From Polaromonas sp. (GTDB lineage Bacteria; Pseudomonadota; Gammaproteobacteria; Burkholderiales; Burkholderiaceae), in the NCBI GenBank assembly GCA_013823505.1, contig PNMH01000019.1, forward strand, positions 1 to 53,677: a stretch of DNA of 53,677 nucleotides, given 5' to 3'. Made by a program: the position numbers and the translations under genes. The notes beneath the pieces were generated by a model. It made no database searches. It was not told where the DNA came from and saw nothing but the letters and a program-made list of their open reading frames with translations. Each line of letters starts with the position of its first letter. Positions within the stretch are counted from its first letter, which is position 1. Shown here piece by piece: positions 25,314 to 33,417 of this stretch.

Positions 25314-27140
25314 ATGAACAGCAGCCCCCAACCCTCTCCCCCGGTTCACACCGCCGACGGAGCTTTGGCGACCGCGCCTCCCCTGCCGCAGCAACTGCAC
25401 AAGGTGGTGTTGGTGATGGATCTGGTGGAGTCGGTGCGGCTCATGGCGGCCAACGAGGCTGCGGTGGTCAACCAGTGGCGCGGCTTCGTGCACCACGCCA
25501 CCACCGTGGTGCTGCCCGACTGCAAGGGCCGCATGGTCAAGAGCCTGGGCGACGGCATGCTGGTGGAGTTTGACCAACCCACCGACGCGGTGCGCGCAGC
25601 CCTCACGCTGCACAAGTACTTTGCCCCGCTCAATGAAACGCTGCCAGCGACCCAGCGTCTCTACCTTCGGGCCGGTTTGAACGCCACCAACCTGTACGCC
25701 GACGAAAACGACGTTTATGGCCATGGCGTGAATCTCGCAGCCCGCGTGGCCGACCTGGCCGCGCCGGGCGAGACCATCATCACCGCCAGCGTGTTCGACG
25801 GCATCGTGGTCGGCATGGACGCCGAAGTGGAAGACCGGGGCGAGAACTACCTCAAGCACTGGCCCGAGTCGGTTCGCACCTGGGCCATCCATTCCGTCAC
25901 TGCGGGATCGTCTGCGATCCGCGTGCAGGTGCCCGAAGGTACCGCGCTGGACTTCCGCCCTTCCATTGCTGTGGTGCCGTTCGAAACACGCAGCCACGCG
26001 GCCGAGCAGTTCGTGATCGGTGAGTTGATTGCCGACGGGGTCATTGCACAACTCGCGCGAAGCCCGGACCTGCGCGTGATTTCCCGCCTGTCCACCACGG
26101 CGTTCCGGGGTCGCACCTCGTCTGCCAGCGAAATCGGTCGACATCTGGAAGCCACGTTCGTGCTGGGCGGCAGTTACGTGACGTACGGCGAGAAGGTCGT
26201 GATCATGGCGCAGCTCACCGACAACCGCCGCGAAGAAGTGATCTGGGCCGACCGCCTCACCGGCGACGTGCGCGACCTGATGGAAACGCAGAGCGAACTG
26301 CTGGACGCGCTGTGCTCGGCCTGCTCCAAGGCACTGCTGAACGATGTGGTGCAAAGAACGCTGGTGTTGCCTTTGCCGCAGCTGGACAGCAACGCGTTGC
26401 TGCTGGGCGGCATCACGCTGATGCACCGTTCCACGCCGCGAGACCTGCAACGCAGCCACCAGTTGCTTGAAGCGGTGGTGGACCGCCACAAGCGCGTGGC
26501 CACACCGTGGGCCTGGCTGGCGAAGTGGCACATCATGCAGGTGGTGCAAGGACTCTCGGGCGAGCCCGCGAAGGATTTCCAGCGAGCCATTGATACGGCC
26601 GACCGCGCTCTTGATCTGGAACCCGCCAGCTCGCTGGCCATGGCCATCAAGGGGCATGCGCTGTGCCACCTGGGAGAAGATGTGGATGCATCGCATCGCC
26701 TGCTGCAGGAAGCCACGCAGAGCAACCCGAACGACCCCATGGCCTGGCTCTACAACAGCGTGTGGTCAACCATGTGGGGCACGCCCGAGGATTCGATGGT
26801 GGAGGCGGAAAACGCCCTGCACCTCTCGCCGCTGGATCCGCAGAAGTACTACTTCGAGATGATGTTGGCCAACAGCTATCTCGCCATCGGTCGGCTGTCC
26901 CAGGCGGTCGACCTTTGCAGGTCCTCACTCGCCAAAAACAGATACCACTTGCCCACCCTGCGCGCCATGTTGATCGCGCAATTCGAGATGGGACTGACCA
27001 GAGAAGCGCGCGAGACCTTCGCGTTGATCATGGAGATGCAGCCCGATTTCACCTTGACCAAATACCTCGCGGCCGGGAGTCACAGCCGATTGCGCCAGCG
27101 CGGAGCCAAGGTGTTCGCCGAGATGGGCTTGCAGCACTGA
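25314..27140 (+). CDS. Class III adenylate/guanylate cyclase with TolB-like and TPR regions
   Basis: A 608-residue soluble protein. The cyclase domain (about 28-190) keeps both metal aspartates (Asp36 in VMDLVES, Asp80 in SLGDGMLVEF), the base-selecting Lys76 and Asp133, and the transition-state pair Asn140/Arg144 in GHGVNLAARV, so cAMP synthesis is likely. Residues about 205-340 (SIAVVPFETRS, then HLEATFVLGGSYV) resemble the TolB N-terminal domain found in CadC-like regulators, and the rest has TPR-like helices. No signal peptide or membrane helix is seen. The ATG at 25314 is used; the frame is open from 25242. The PAP2-like gene starts 36 bases after it. Confidence 0.88.
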   Translation: MNSSPQPSPPVHTADGALATAPPLPQQLHKVVLVMDLVESVRLMAANEAAVVNQWRGFVHHATTVVLPDCKGRMVKSLGDGMLVEFDQPTDAVRAALTLHKYFAPLNETLPATQRLYLRAGLNATNLYADENDVYGHGVNLAARVADLAAPGETIITASVFDGIVVGMDAEVEDRGENYLKHWPESVRTWAIHSVTAGSSAIRVQVPEGTALDFRPSIAVVPFETRSHAAEQFVIGELIADGVIAQLARSPDLRVISRLSTTAFRGRTSSASEIGRHLEATFVLGGSYVTYGEKVVIMAQLTDNRREEVIWADRLTGDVRDLMETQSELLDALCSACSKALLNDVVQRTLVLPLPQLDSNALLLGGITLMHRSTPRDLQRSHQLLEAVVDRHKRVATPWAWLAKWHIMQVVQGLSGEPAKDFQRAIDTADRALDLEPASSLAMAIKGHALCHLGEDVDASHRLLQEATQSNPNDPMAWLYNSVWSTMWGTPEDSMVEAENALHLSPLDPQKYYFEMMLANSYLAIGRLSQAVDLCRSSLAKNRYHLPTLRAMLIAQFEMGLTREARETFALIMEMQPDFTLTKYLAAGSHSRLRQRGAKVFAEMGLQH

Positions 27141-27176
27141 CCGATTTCGTTTTCAACCCAAACAGGAGCAGCAATC

Positions 27177-28292
27177 ATGAGCGGTGGAGCAAGCGGAGGA
27201 GCCAGTGGAGGCGCGAGCGGGGGTGCTAGCGGGGGTGCAAGTGGTGGGGCAAGTGGCGGGGCGAGCGGAGGCGCCAGTGGAGGCGCGAGCAATTCGGTGG
27301 TTTACGCCGACGCCCTGCTATTGAGTCGTGCCGCCATCGTCGGCCCGTTCATCGGCGCGAACCTTCATGTCAACGAGCCCGCATTCGACAAGCCAGCCAA
27401 CCTGGCCCTGTGGACGGATGGCCCGCGGGTCGAAGCGTGCTTCACGGATCTCGTCGAGGGCCTGCTCTTCAAAACACGCAGCGGCCCGAAGGAAGCAGCG
27501 CTGGAGTTCGCCAACCTGCAGGCCAGCAACATCCAGCGCAAACCCCTGGTGAAGCTGCGCGCGCCCACCAAGTCGCAGTTCAAGAAGCAGCTCGACCTGG
27601 TGGCCGCTTACGCCGATTTGCGGGCCGACCGCGCAGCCGAGATCGTGGCGCAGATGGGACTGCCAGTGGCGTTCTGGTCTTCGGTGGTTGGTCTCACTTC
27701 GCACCGCCACAAAAAGACATTGCAGCTCCTGGACCTCATGTTCAAGCTGTGTGTGCACGTGGAGATGCGCTTCAAGCACATCTTCGCCAGCCTGCGCCCG
27801 GTGGCGATGTCGCCCCAGATCCAGCCCATGATTGAAACCCCGGGGCACGGCAGCTGGCCCAGTGGCCACGCCACCGAAGCGTTCGCTTTTGCCGTGTTGC
27901 TGGAGGCACTGCTCAACGCGGCCTCGCCCACGAGCGGCACACCCAACGGCACCGAAAGCCGCGAACAACTGCAGCGACTGGCCGCGCGCATCGCCACCAA
28001 CCGCGTGGTGGCCGGCGTGCACTTCCCTGTGGACAGCGCTTGCGGACGCCTGCTCGGTACAGCGCTCGCCGAATATCTGGTGGCGCGCGCCACAGGCACC
28101 AAGGTGCACGAGCGCGGATTCGACGGCCGCCTGTTTGAAGGCCCCAATGGCGAACCGCTGGACTTCAGCCTGCACCAGTCGATGGACCACACCAGCGGCC
28201 ACGCCTACACCCGATCAGCCAGCACCACGGGTGTGGGCAACGCACCTCTGGTGGCCTGGCTCTGGGAGGAAGCGCTCAAGGAGTGGCAATGA
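27177..28292 (+). CDS. PAP2/vanadium-haloperoxidase-type enzyme with SGGA-repeat N-terminus
   Basis: A 371-residue protein. Residues 2-37 are nine SGGA repeats, a flexible linker-like tail; residues 38 to about 185 are helical without recognised motif. The core has the three PAP2/vanadium-haloperoxidase motifs: KHIFASLRP (Lys200, Arg207, Pro208), PSGH (228-231, catalytic His) and NRVVAGVH (Arg276, His282), the last with Asn in place of the usual Ser. It may be an acid phosphatase or a vanadate-dependent peroxidase. There is no signal peptide and no clear membrane helix. A good ribosome-binding site (AGGAG) precedes the ATG, and its stop overlaps the protease start (ATGA). Confidence 0.85.
   Translation: MSGGASGGASGGASGGASGGASGGASGGASGGASGGASNSVVYADALLLSRAAIVGPFIGANLHVNEPAFDKPANLALWTDGPRVEACFTDLVEGLLFKTRSGPKEAALEFANLQASNIQRKPLVKLRAPTKSQFKKQLDLVAAYADLRADRAAEIVAQMGLPVAFWSSVVGLTSHRHKKTLQLLDLMFKLCVHVEMRFKHIFASLRPVAMSPQIQPMIETPGHGSWPSGHATEAFAFAVLLEALLNAASPTSGTPNGTESREQLQRLAARIATNRVVAGVHFPVDSACGRLLGTALAEYLVARATGTKVHERGFDGRLFEGPNGEPLDFSLHQSMDHTSGHAYTRSASTTGVGNAPLVAWLWEEALKEWQ
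27180..27287 (+). repeat. Nine 12-bp coding repeats (SGGA)9
   Basis: Nine tandem units of type AGCGGNGGNGCN encode SGGA. Synonymous codons differ between most units, so the peptide repeat seems kept by selection and not only by recent slippage. Confidence 0.95.
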
Positions 28293-30223
28293 ACGGCCCC
28301 AGCTGGTCGCCTCTGCCCACCGGCGAATTCACCGGAATTCACTGGAGCGCGCCGGGCGCGATTGACGGGGAAGACCCCTATCTGGCCTGGGCCGAGGCCG
28401 ACCGGTTCGCCGGCTACCGCGTGGAGCCCCAAGGCAAGCCGCCGAAGTGGTTGCCCATCGTCATTGAACTCACACCGGGCGCCAGTGTGCCGGCGCTGGT
28501 GGACGCCTCCAACGTCAAGTGGCTGCAGATCCCGCGCGTGTACCTGAACCTGCCGGCGCTGCGCTTCTGCACCGCGCATGCGAAACCCAAGTTCTTCAAG
28601 AAGCTGCGCACCGACCCGCAGCTGCGCGGCTTGATCCAGCGTTATGAGCTGGGCCTGCCGGTGGGCCACCACACGCAGCCCATCCACGACCCCTGCACGC
28701 CCGGGTCGGCCCCCGTGGTGGCGCCCGATCGGCTCAGCGGCAAGGTGCTGGGTGTGATCGACGGCGGACTCGCGTTTGCCAACCAGGTGTTTCTCAATCC
28801 ACAAGGCCGCACGCGGGTCCAACACTTCTGGCGCCAGGACGACACCGACGACGGCAACTGGCCGGGCAACGAGCCTCGACACCAGACGCCGCTGGACCCG
28901 GCCCGCGCCGGCCCGCGGCCCCGCGACATGGGCTACGGCCACGAGCTCTCAGGCGCTGCGATCAACGCTGCCATGGCCGAGTACACACACGATGGTCGGC
29001 TGGACGAAGGCGCGCTCTACCAACACCTCCAGCTCTGGGACCTGAGCAAGCCCGTCAATCACGGCACGCACGTGATGAGCCTGGCCTGCGGCAAAGGCAA
29101 TCTGTTGGAACCAACGGACGACGTGGCCAGCCGCTGCGACCTGATCGCGGTGCAGCTGGACTGGTCCAACGTGCTCGACACCTCGGGCGGTGCCATGAAC
29201 GTGAGCGTGCTTGACGCCCTCATGTACATCCTGGCCCGCTGCACGCCGCAAGCCCAACTGGTGGTGAACATCAGCTGGGGCACGCTGGCCGGGCCGCACG
29301 ACGGCAGCTCCATTCTGGAAGCCGCCATGGACCAGCTGATCGAGCTCTGCGCCGGGCGTTTGCAGGTGACGGTACCTGCAGGCAACGCCTACCAGAGTCG
29401 CACCCACGCCAACGACACCCTGGCACCAGGAGCATCGCTGCCTTTGCACTGGCGGGTTCAGCCCGACGACCGCACGCAAAGTTTTGTGGAGATCTGGATA
29501 CCCTGCGGGGCAGAGGGTGTGGCCATCAGCGTGAAGCCACCCGGCCATGCGCAGGCCTTGCCGGCACTGCGCCAAGGTCAGTCGGGCTCTTGGTTGGGCG
29601 CTGACGGCCTGCCCTTGTGCAGCCTGATCTTTCCGAACGACTCGGCGCTGGGCACGGGCAGCACCTGCGCCTTGCTCGCGCTGGCGCCCACCTTCAGCCG
29701 CCACCCCAAGGCAGCCACCGCGCCCTTTGGTTCGTGGCAAGTGACGCTCACCAACACCGGCACCGAGCCGGTGGTGTTCGACGCTTACGTGGAGCGCGAC
29801 GACGTGGCGCTGGGCCAGAACACCGGCGCGCGGCAGTCGTACTTTGAAGACGCGTGGTACGACACCAGCGGCGACATCGGCAGCTTCGTGGACCACCCGG
29901 ACAACCCCACCCCCATCCGCCGCAGCGGCACCTTCAACAGCCTTTCAACCGGGCAAAACACGGTGAGTGTGGGCGGCACCCGCCGGCACGCGTCACCCGG
30001 CGCGCACTTTGCGCGCTACTCGCCGCGCAAGCCCGACCCGGACGCGAGTCGCCCGCAACGAGCGGGCGTGAAGAGAGTGCCCGACACCCTGGCCGCCAGC
30101 GACGACAACCCGGCGCTGTGGGGTGTGTTGGGCGCGGGGAGTTTGAGTGGCAGCGTGGTGCGGCTGGCGGGCACGAGCTCGGCGGCGCCCCAGGAGGCTC
30201 GGCGGCTGATCAACCTGCTCTGA
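28289..30223 (+). CDS. Subtilisin-like (S8 family) serine protease
   Basis: A 644-residue protein with the S8 catalytic set in order: Asp158 in GVIDGGLAF, His258 in NHGTHVMSL, oxyanion Asn366 in VPAGNAYQ and Ser630 in LAGTSSAAP. The first 145 residues form an unrecognised N-terminal domain, and about 250 residues lie between the Asn and the Ser, including a probable beta-sandwich insert (near LHWRVQPDDRTQSFVEIWIP). Family members are usually secreted, but no signal peptide is seen. The start ATG overlaps the previous stop by four bases and has AAGGAG upstream, so the two proteins are made together. Confidence 0.88.
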   Translation: MNGPSWSPLPTGEFTGIHWSAPGAIDGEDPYLAWAEADRFAGYRVEPQGKPPKWLPIVIELTPGASVPALVDASNVKWLQIPRVYLNLPALRFCTAHAKPKFFKKLRTDPQLRGLIQRYELGLPVGHHTQPIHDPCTPGSAPVVAPDRLSGKVLGVIDGGLAFANQVFLNPQGRTRVQHFWRQDDTDDGNWPGNEPRHQTPLDPARAGPRPRDMGYGHELSGAAINAAMAEYTHDGRLDEGALYQHLQLWDLSKPVNHGTHVMSLACGKGNLLEPTDDVASRCDLIAVQLDWSNVLDTSGGAMNVSVLDALMYILARCTPQAQLVVNISWGTLAGPHDGSSILEAAMDQLIELCAGRLQVTVPAGNAYQSRTHANDTLAPGASLPLHWRVQPDDRTQSFVEIWIPCGAEGVAISVKPPGHAQALPALRQGQSGSWLGADGLPLCSLIFPNDSALGTGSTCALLALAPTFSRHPKAATAPFGSWQVTLTNTGTEPVVFDAYVERDDVALGQNTGARQSYFEDAWYDTSGDIGSFVDHPDNPTPIRRSGTFNSLSTGQNTVSVGGTRRHASPGAHFARYSPRKPDPDASRPQRAGVKRVPDTLAASDDNPALWGVLGAGSLSGSVVRLAGTSSAAPQEARRLINLL

Positions 30224-30226
30224 TGT

Positions 30227-30874
30227 TCACCAGCGCGCAGGCAGCGTCTTGAGCAGCCAGATCCAGCGCTCGCGCACGTCGATGTAGCCGCCGGTCTCCA
30301 GGTCTTTCAGCAGGCGGCTCACCATCTCGCGCGAGCAGGCCAGGTGCTGCGCCATCTGCTGGTGGGTCAGGCGCTCCTTGAGCGCGCGTTCGCCCCGCTC
30401 GTCGGGGATCTGCGCCAGGCTGTTGAGCAGGCGCACGAGACGTCCATACACGTCGATGAGTGCCACGCTGCGTGCGCTCTCGGTGGCCAGACGCGCACGG
30501 CGGATGAGACGGGCCATGAGCTCCAGCGCGAATTCGGGGTGTTCGGCGATGTAGGCCAGCAAGGTGGCGCGGGGCACCACGGCGCAGACGCTGGGCTCGG
30601 CGGCTTCCACATTGGCCGAGCGCGGCCCGCCATCGAGCGACATCTCGCCCACATACTCCAATGGGCCGTAGAGGCCCAGCGTCAGTTCGCGGCCGTTGTT
30701 GTCCGACAGAAAGGCCCGCAGGCGGCCCTGCAGCACGATGTACAGCGTGTCACCGGTCTCACCTTCCTGGATCAGCAGCGTGCCTCGTCGGTAGCGGCGC
30801 TGAACACCTTGCGCAGCCAGTGCTTCAATGTGTTGGTTGGGATGGGCAAAGGCAGCGGGAAGAGTGACCGGCAT
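30227..30874 (-). CDS. CRP/FNR-family regulator with cAMP-type pocket
   Basis: A 215-residue regulator. The cyclic-nucleotide domain has Gly76-Glu77 and Arg85-Ser86 in GEMSLDGGPRSANVEA, matching Gly71-Glu72 and Arg82-Ser83 that hold cAMP in E. coli CRP. The C-terminal helix-turn-helix CSREMVSRLLKDLE keeps Arg182, Glu183 and Arg187, the residues that read TGTGA-type half-sites. No Fe-S cysteines of FNR type are seen. It lies six bases after the LuxR-type gene and ends 3 bases from the convergent protease stop. A cyclase gene lies about 3 kb away, so a common cAMP signal is plausible. Confidence 0.88.
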   Translation of the reverse strand: MPVTLPAAFAHPNQHIEALAAQGVQRRYRRGTLLIQEGETGDTLYIVLQGRLRAFLSDNNGRELTLGLYGPLEYVGEMSLDGGPRSANVEAAEPSVCAVVPRATLLAYIAEHPEFALELMARLIRRARLATESARSVALIDVYGRLVRLLNSLAQIPDERGERALKERLTHQQMAQHLACSREMVSRLLKDLETGGYIDVRERWIWLLKTLPARW

Positions 30875-30880
30875 TCAAGC

Positions 30881-31576
30881 TCACGGGTGGATGGACTCCG
30901 AGGCATTGTGGGGCATGGGCATCACGATGCGCAAGGCGGGCACCACGGGAGGCAGGCTGTTGATGCGTTGAAGCAGCCGACGGATGCTCGGCGAGCCCGC
31001 CTTTTCGCGCAGGGTCTTGATCTGGCTGCGGATGGTGGACGGCGCCACACCGTGCTCGGCCGCGATCTCGGGGATCTCCAGACCGCGGCACAAACCCATC
31101 AGCACCGCTTCTTCGCTCGGGCTCAGCCCGATGGTGCGGGCGAACATGCGCACCGCGAGGTTGTCGCAGGTGCTTTGGCGCGAGAGCATCACCAGCACGG
31201 TGGGCGTGTCCGCTTCCAGCGGGTGGCTCAGCGGCGTGAAGGCCAGCGAGAGTTCGCGATCACCCTTGTTCAGCAGCACCAGCCGGCGCTGCCCACGGAA
31301 CGCCGCCTCCATGGCGTTTTGCATCTGCGAGGTGAATTCGGCGCTGCTGCCCAGCAGGCTGTTGCCATAAGACACGAGCATGCGGCCGCTGGCGAGCTCG
31401 TGCCGCGCGAGGTGGTTGGCATGCAGGATCGTGCCCCGCGCATCGATGACGAGCATGCCGTAGTCGACCTCATCGATCGCGCGCAGCAGGTGCGTGCGGC
31501 TCAGCGTGTGCTGGCCGTTGTCGCCGAACACCTCCTCTGCGCCCGCAAATCGCGCCGTTCCTGTTGACAGAGCCAT
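30881..31576 (-). CDS. LuxR-type HTH regulator with PAS-like N-terminus
   Basis: A 231-residue regulator. Residues about 28-70 (RAIDEVDYGMLVIDARGTIL ...HANHLARHEL) look like a PAS-type sensor domain, and 148 to about 205 form the LuxR/GerE helix-turn-helix (LSPSEEAVLMGLCRGLEIPE ... TIRSQIKTLREK). No receiver aspartate domain or autoinducer domain is visible, so the signal is unknown. An AGGAGA ribosome-binding site precedes the ATG. It is probably the first gene of a two-gene unit with the CRP-like regulator. Confidence 0.85.
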   Translation of the reverse strand: MALSTGTARFAGAEEVFGDNGQHTLSRTHLLRAIDEVDYGMLVIDARGTILHANHLARHELASGRMLVSYGNSLLGSSAEFTSQMQNAMEAAFRGQRRLVLLNKGDRELSLAFTPLSHPLEADTPTVLVMLSRQSTCDNLAVRMFARTIGLSPSEEAVLMGLCRGLEIPEIAAEHGVAPSTIRSQIKTLREKAGSPSIRRLLQRINSLPPVVPALRIVMPMPHNASESIHP

Positions 31577-31653
31577 GACCGTTCTCCTCGTGATTGGATG
31601 AACCAGTCTAGGCAGGGCGGCTACTCAAGATGTGTATGGAAATGCCAGCGCCT

Positions 31654-31671
31654 TTGTGATGTATTCACCAA
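31654..31671. promoter_or_regulatory. Candidate CRP/FNR-type operator
   Basis: TTGTGA-TGTAT-TCACCAA is an inverted repeat near the TGTGA-N6-TCACA pattern but with a five-base spacer. It lies 78 bases upstream of the LuxR-type gene start. Autoregulation by the CRP-like protein is possible. Confidence 0.25.
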
Positions 31672-31698
31672 GCGCCCGGGCATGCGCGGGCTGCGCGG

Positions 31699-33396
31699 TC
31701 AGCCCAGCGCGCGCGCCCGGATGGCGGACAGGGTGCCCCGCGTGGTGATCACGTCCACGTCGATCAGCACCTCGATCAGGCTGCCCCCGGGTGCGGCCAG
31801 CGCTCGCAGCAGCGCGGGTTCGAACTCGGCGGTGTGGGTGATGCGCTCGGCCGCGTAACCGTAGGCCCGGGCGAGCGCGCAGAAGTCCGGGTTGGACAAG
31901 CCCGAGCCGCTGACGTGGGCCGGGTACTCGCGCTCCTGGTGCATGCGGATGGTGCCGAAGCTGCCGTTGTTGAGCAGCAGCACGATGCTCTTTGCGCCGT
32001 GTTGCACCGCCGTGGCGAGTTCCTGGCCGTTCATGAGGAAGTCGCCGTCACCCGCAATGGTGAACGCGGTGCGCCCGGTGAGGATGGCCGCGCCAATGCC
32101 GGCTGGCACGCCGTAGCCCATGGCGCCGTTGGTGGGCGCGAGCTGCGTCTTGTGGCCCTTGACCAGGCCGCTGTAGCGGAAGAACCGGTGCAACCAGCTC
32201 GCAAAATTGCCGGCGCCGTTGGTCAGCACGGCGTCCGCCGGCAGGTGCTTCTGGAGGGTGTGGATGATCGCCGGCATGTCGATGGTGCCGGGCAAGGTGA
32301 TGCCACCGTTGGCTGGGTCGATGTTGGCCAGGTAGTCGGCATGGCAAGCTTGCGCCCAGTCGCTCCATGGCACGGTGGGCGGCGCGGTGAGCACCTCCAG
32401 GCTGCGCGCTGCGGCGTTCATGGTGGCGTTGATCGCCAGCGTGGGCTGGTAGACGCGGCCCAGCTCTTCCGGGCTGGCGTGGATGTGCACCAGCTTCTGT
32501 TTGGGCACCGGTGCTTCGATCAGCGTGTAGCCGCCGGTGGTGGATTCGCCCAGCCGCGGGCCGATGGCGATCAGCAGGTCGCTCTCGCGCACGCGCGCAG
32601 CCAGCGCTGGGTTGATGCCCAGGCCCACATCGCCGGCGTACAGCGAGTGGTGGTTGTCAAAGGTGTCCTGAAAACGGAAGGCATTGGTCACCGGCAATTG
32701 CCAGTTTTCGGCGAAGCGCTGCAGCGCGGCCGCGGCCTGCGGCGTCCAGCCACCGCCACCGGCGATCACCAGCGGACGTTCGCTGGCCAACAAGAGCGTG
32801 CGCAGTTCGCGCAACGCGCCCGGGTCGCTCCAGGCCTGCACCGGCTCCACGCGGGGCAGGGGCTGCGCCTCCACGGTCTGCGTGAGCATGTCTTCGGGCA
32901 GCACCAGCACCACCGGCCCGGGTCGGCCGTTCATGGCGGTGGCAAACGCACGCGCCACGTATTCGGGAATGCGGCGCGCGTCGTCGATGCGCTCCACGCG
33001 CTTGGCCATGCCTTTGGTGGAAGGACCGAAGAACGACAGGTAGTCCACTTCCTGAAACGCCTCGCGGTCGCGCGCGTCGCTGGCCACATCGCCGATGAAC
33101 AGCACCATGGGTGTGCTGTCCTGAAACGCCGTGTGCAGACCGATCGATGCATTGGTGGCGCCCGGCCCGCGTGTGACGAAACAGACGCCGGGGCGGCCGC
33201 TGAGCTTGCCCTGGGCTTCGGCCATGAAGGCGGCCCCGCCCTCCTGGCGGTTGATGATGAAACGGATGCGGTCGGCGAGTGCGTGAAAGCCGTCGAGCAC
33301 AGCGAGGTAGCTCTCGCCCGGCACCCCGAAGGCGTGGGTCACGCCCTGGGCAATCAGGCAGTCAACGAGCAGGTGTCCAGCGAGTTGTGAAGTCAT
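31699..33396 (-). CDS. TPP-dependent enzyme of the acetolactate synthase/decarboxylase family
   Basis: A 565-residue three-domain TPP enzyme. The N-terminal pyrimidine-binding domain has the catalytic Glu in NRQEGGAAFMAEAQG (about 49-63); the C-terminal domain has the TPP/Mg motif GDGDFLMNGQE followed by NNGSFGTIRMHQERE. Domain order matches acetolactate synthase, benzoylformate decarboxylase and relatives, but the substrate-specific residues were not resolved and no small regulatory subunit gene is adjacent. It follows the MFS gene by 21 bases on the same strand, so substrate import and cleavage could be linked. Confidence 0.85.
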   Translation of the reverse strand: MTSQLAGHLLVDCLIAQGVTHAFGVPGESYLAVLDGFHALADRIRFIINRQEGGAAFMAEAQGKLSGRPGVCFVTRGPGATNASIGLHTAFQDSTPMVLFIGDVASDARDREAFQEVDYLSFFGPSTKGMAKRVERIDDARRIPEYVARAFATAMNGRPGPVVLVLPEDMLTQTVEAQPLPRVEPVQAWSDPGALRELRTLLLASERPLVIAGGGGWTPQAAAALQRFAENWQLPVTNAFRFQDTFDNHHSLYAGDVGLGINPALAARVRESDLLIAIGPRLGESTTGGYTLIEAPVPKQKLVHIHASPEELGRVYQPTLAINATMNAAARSLEVLTAPPTVPWSDWAQACHADYLANIDPANGGITLPGTIDMPAIIHTLQKHLPADAVLTNGAGNFASWLHRFFRYSGLVKGHKTQLAPTNGAMGYGVPAGIGAAILTGRTAFTIAGDGDFLMNGQELATAVQHGAKSIVLLLNNGSFGTIRMHQEREYPAHVSGSGLSNPDFCALARAYGYAAERITHTAEFEPALLRALAAPGGSLIEVLIDVDVITTRGTLSAIRARALG

Positions 33397-33417
33397 GGCG
33401 GCATTGTGCCGCGCTCT

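Noticed and set aside
27180..27287. Tandem repeats as a CRISPR or satellite element
   Set aside because: Units are 12 bases without spacers and lie in frame inside a gene.
25314..30223. Cyclase/PAP2/protease as an antiphage defence system
   Set aside because: No defence-type effector, reverse transcriptase, CD-NTase or mobile context is visible; the cyclase is of the ordinary class III type.
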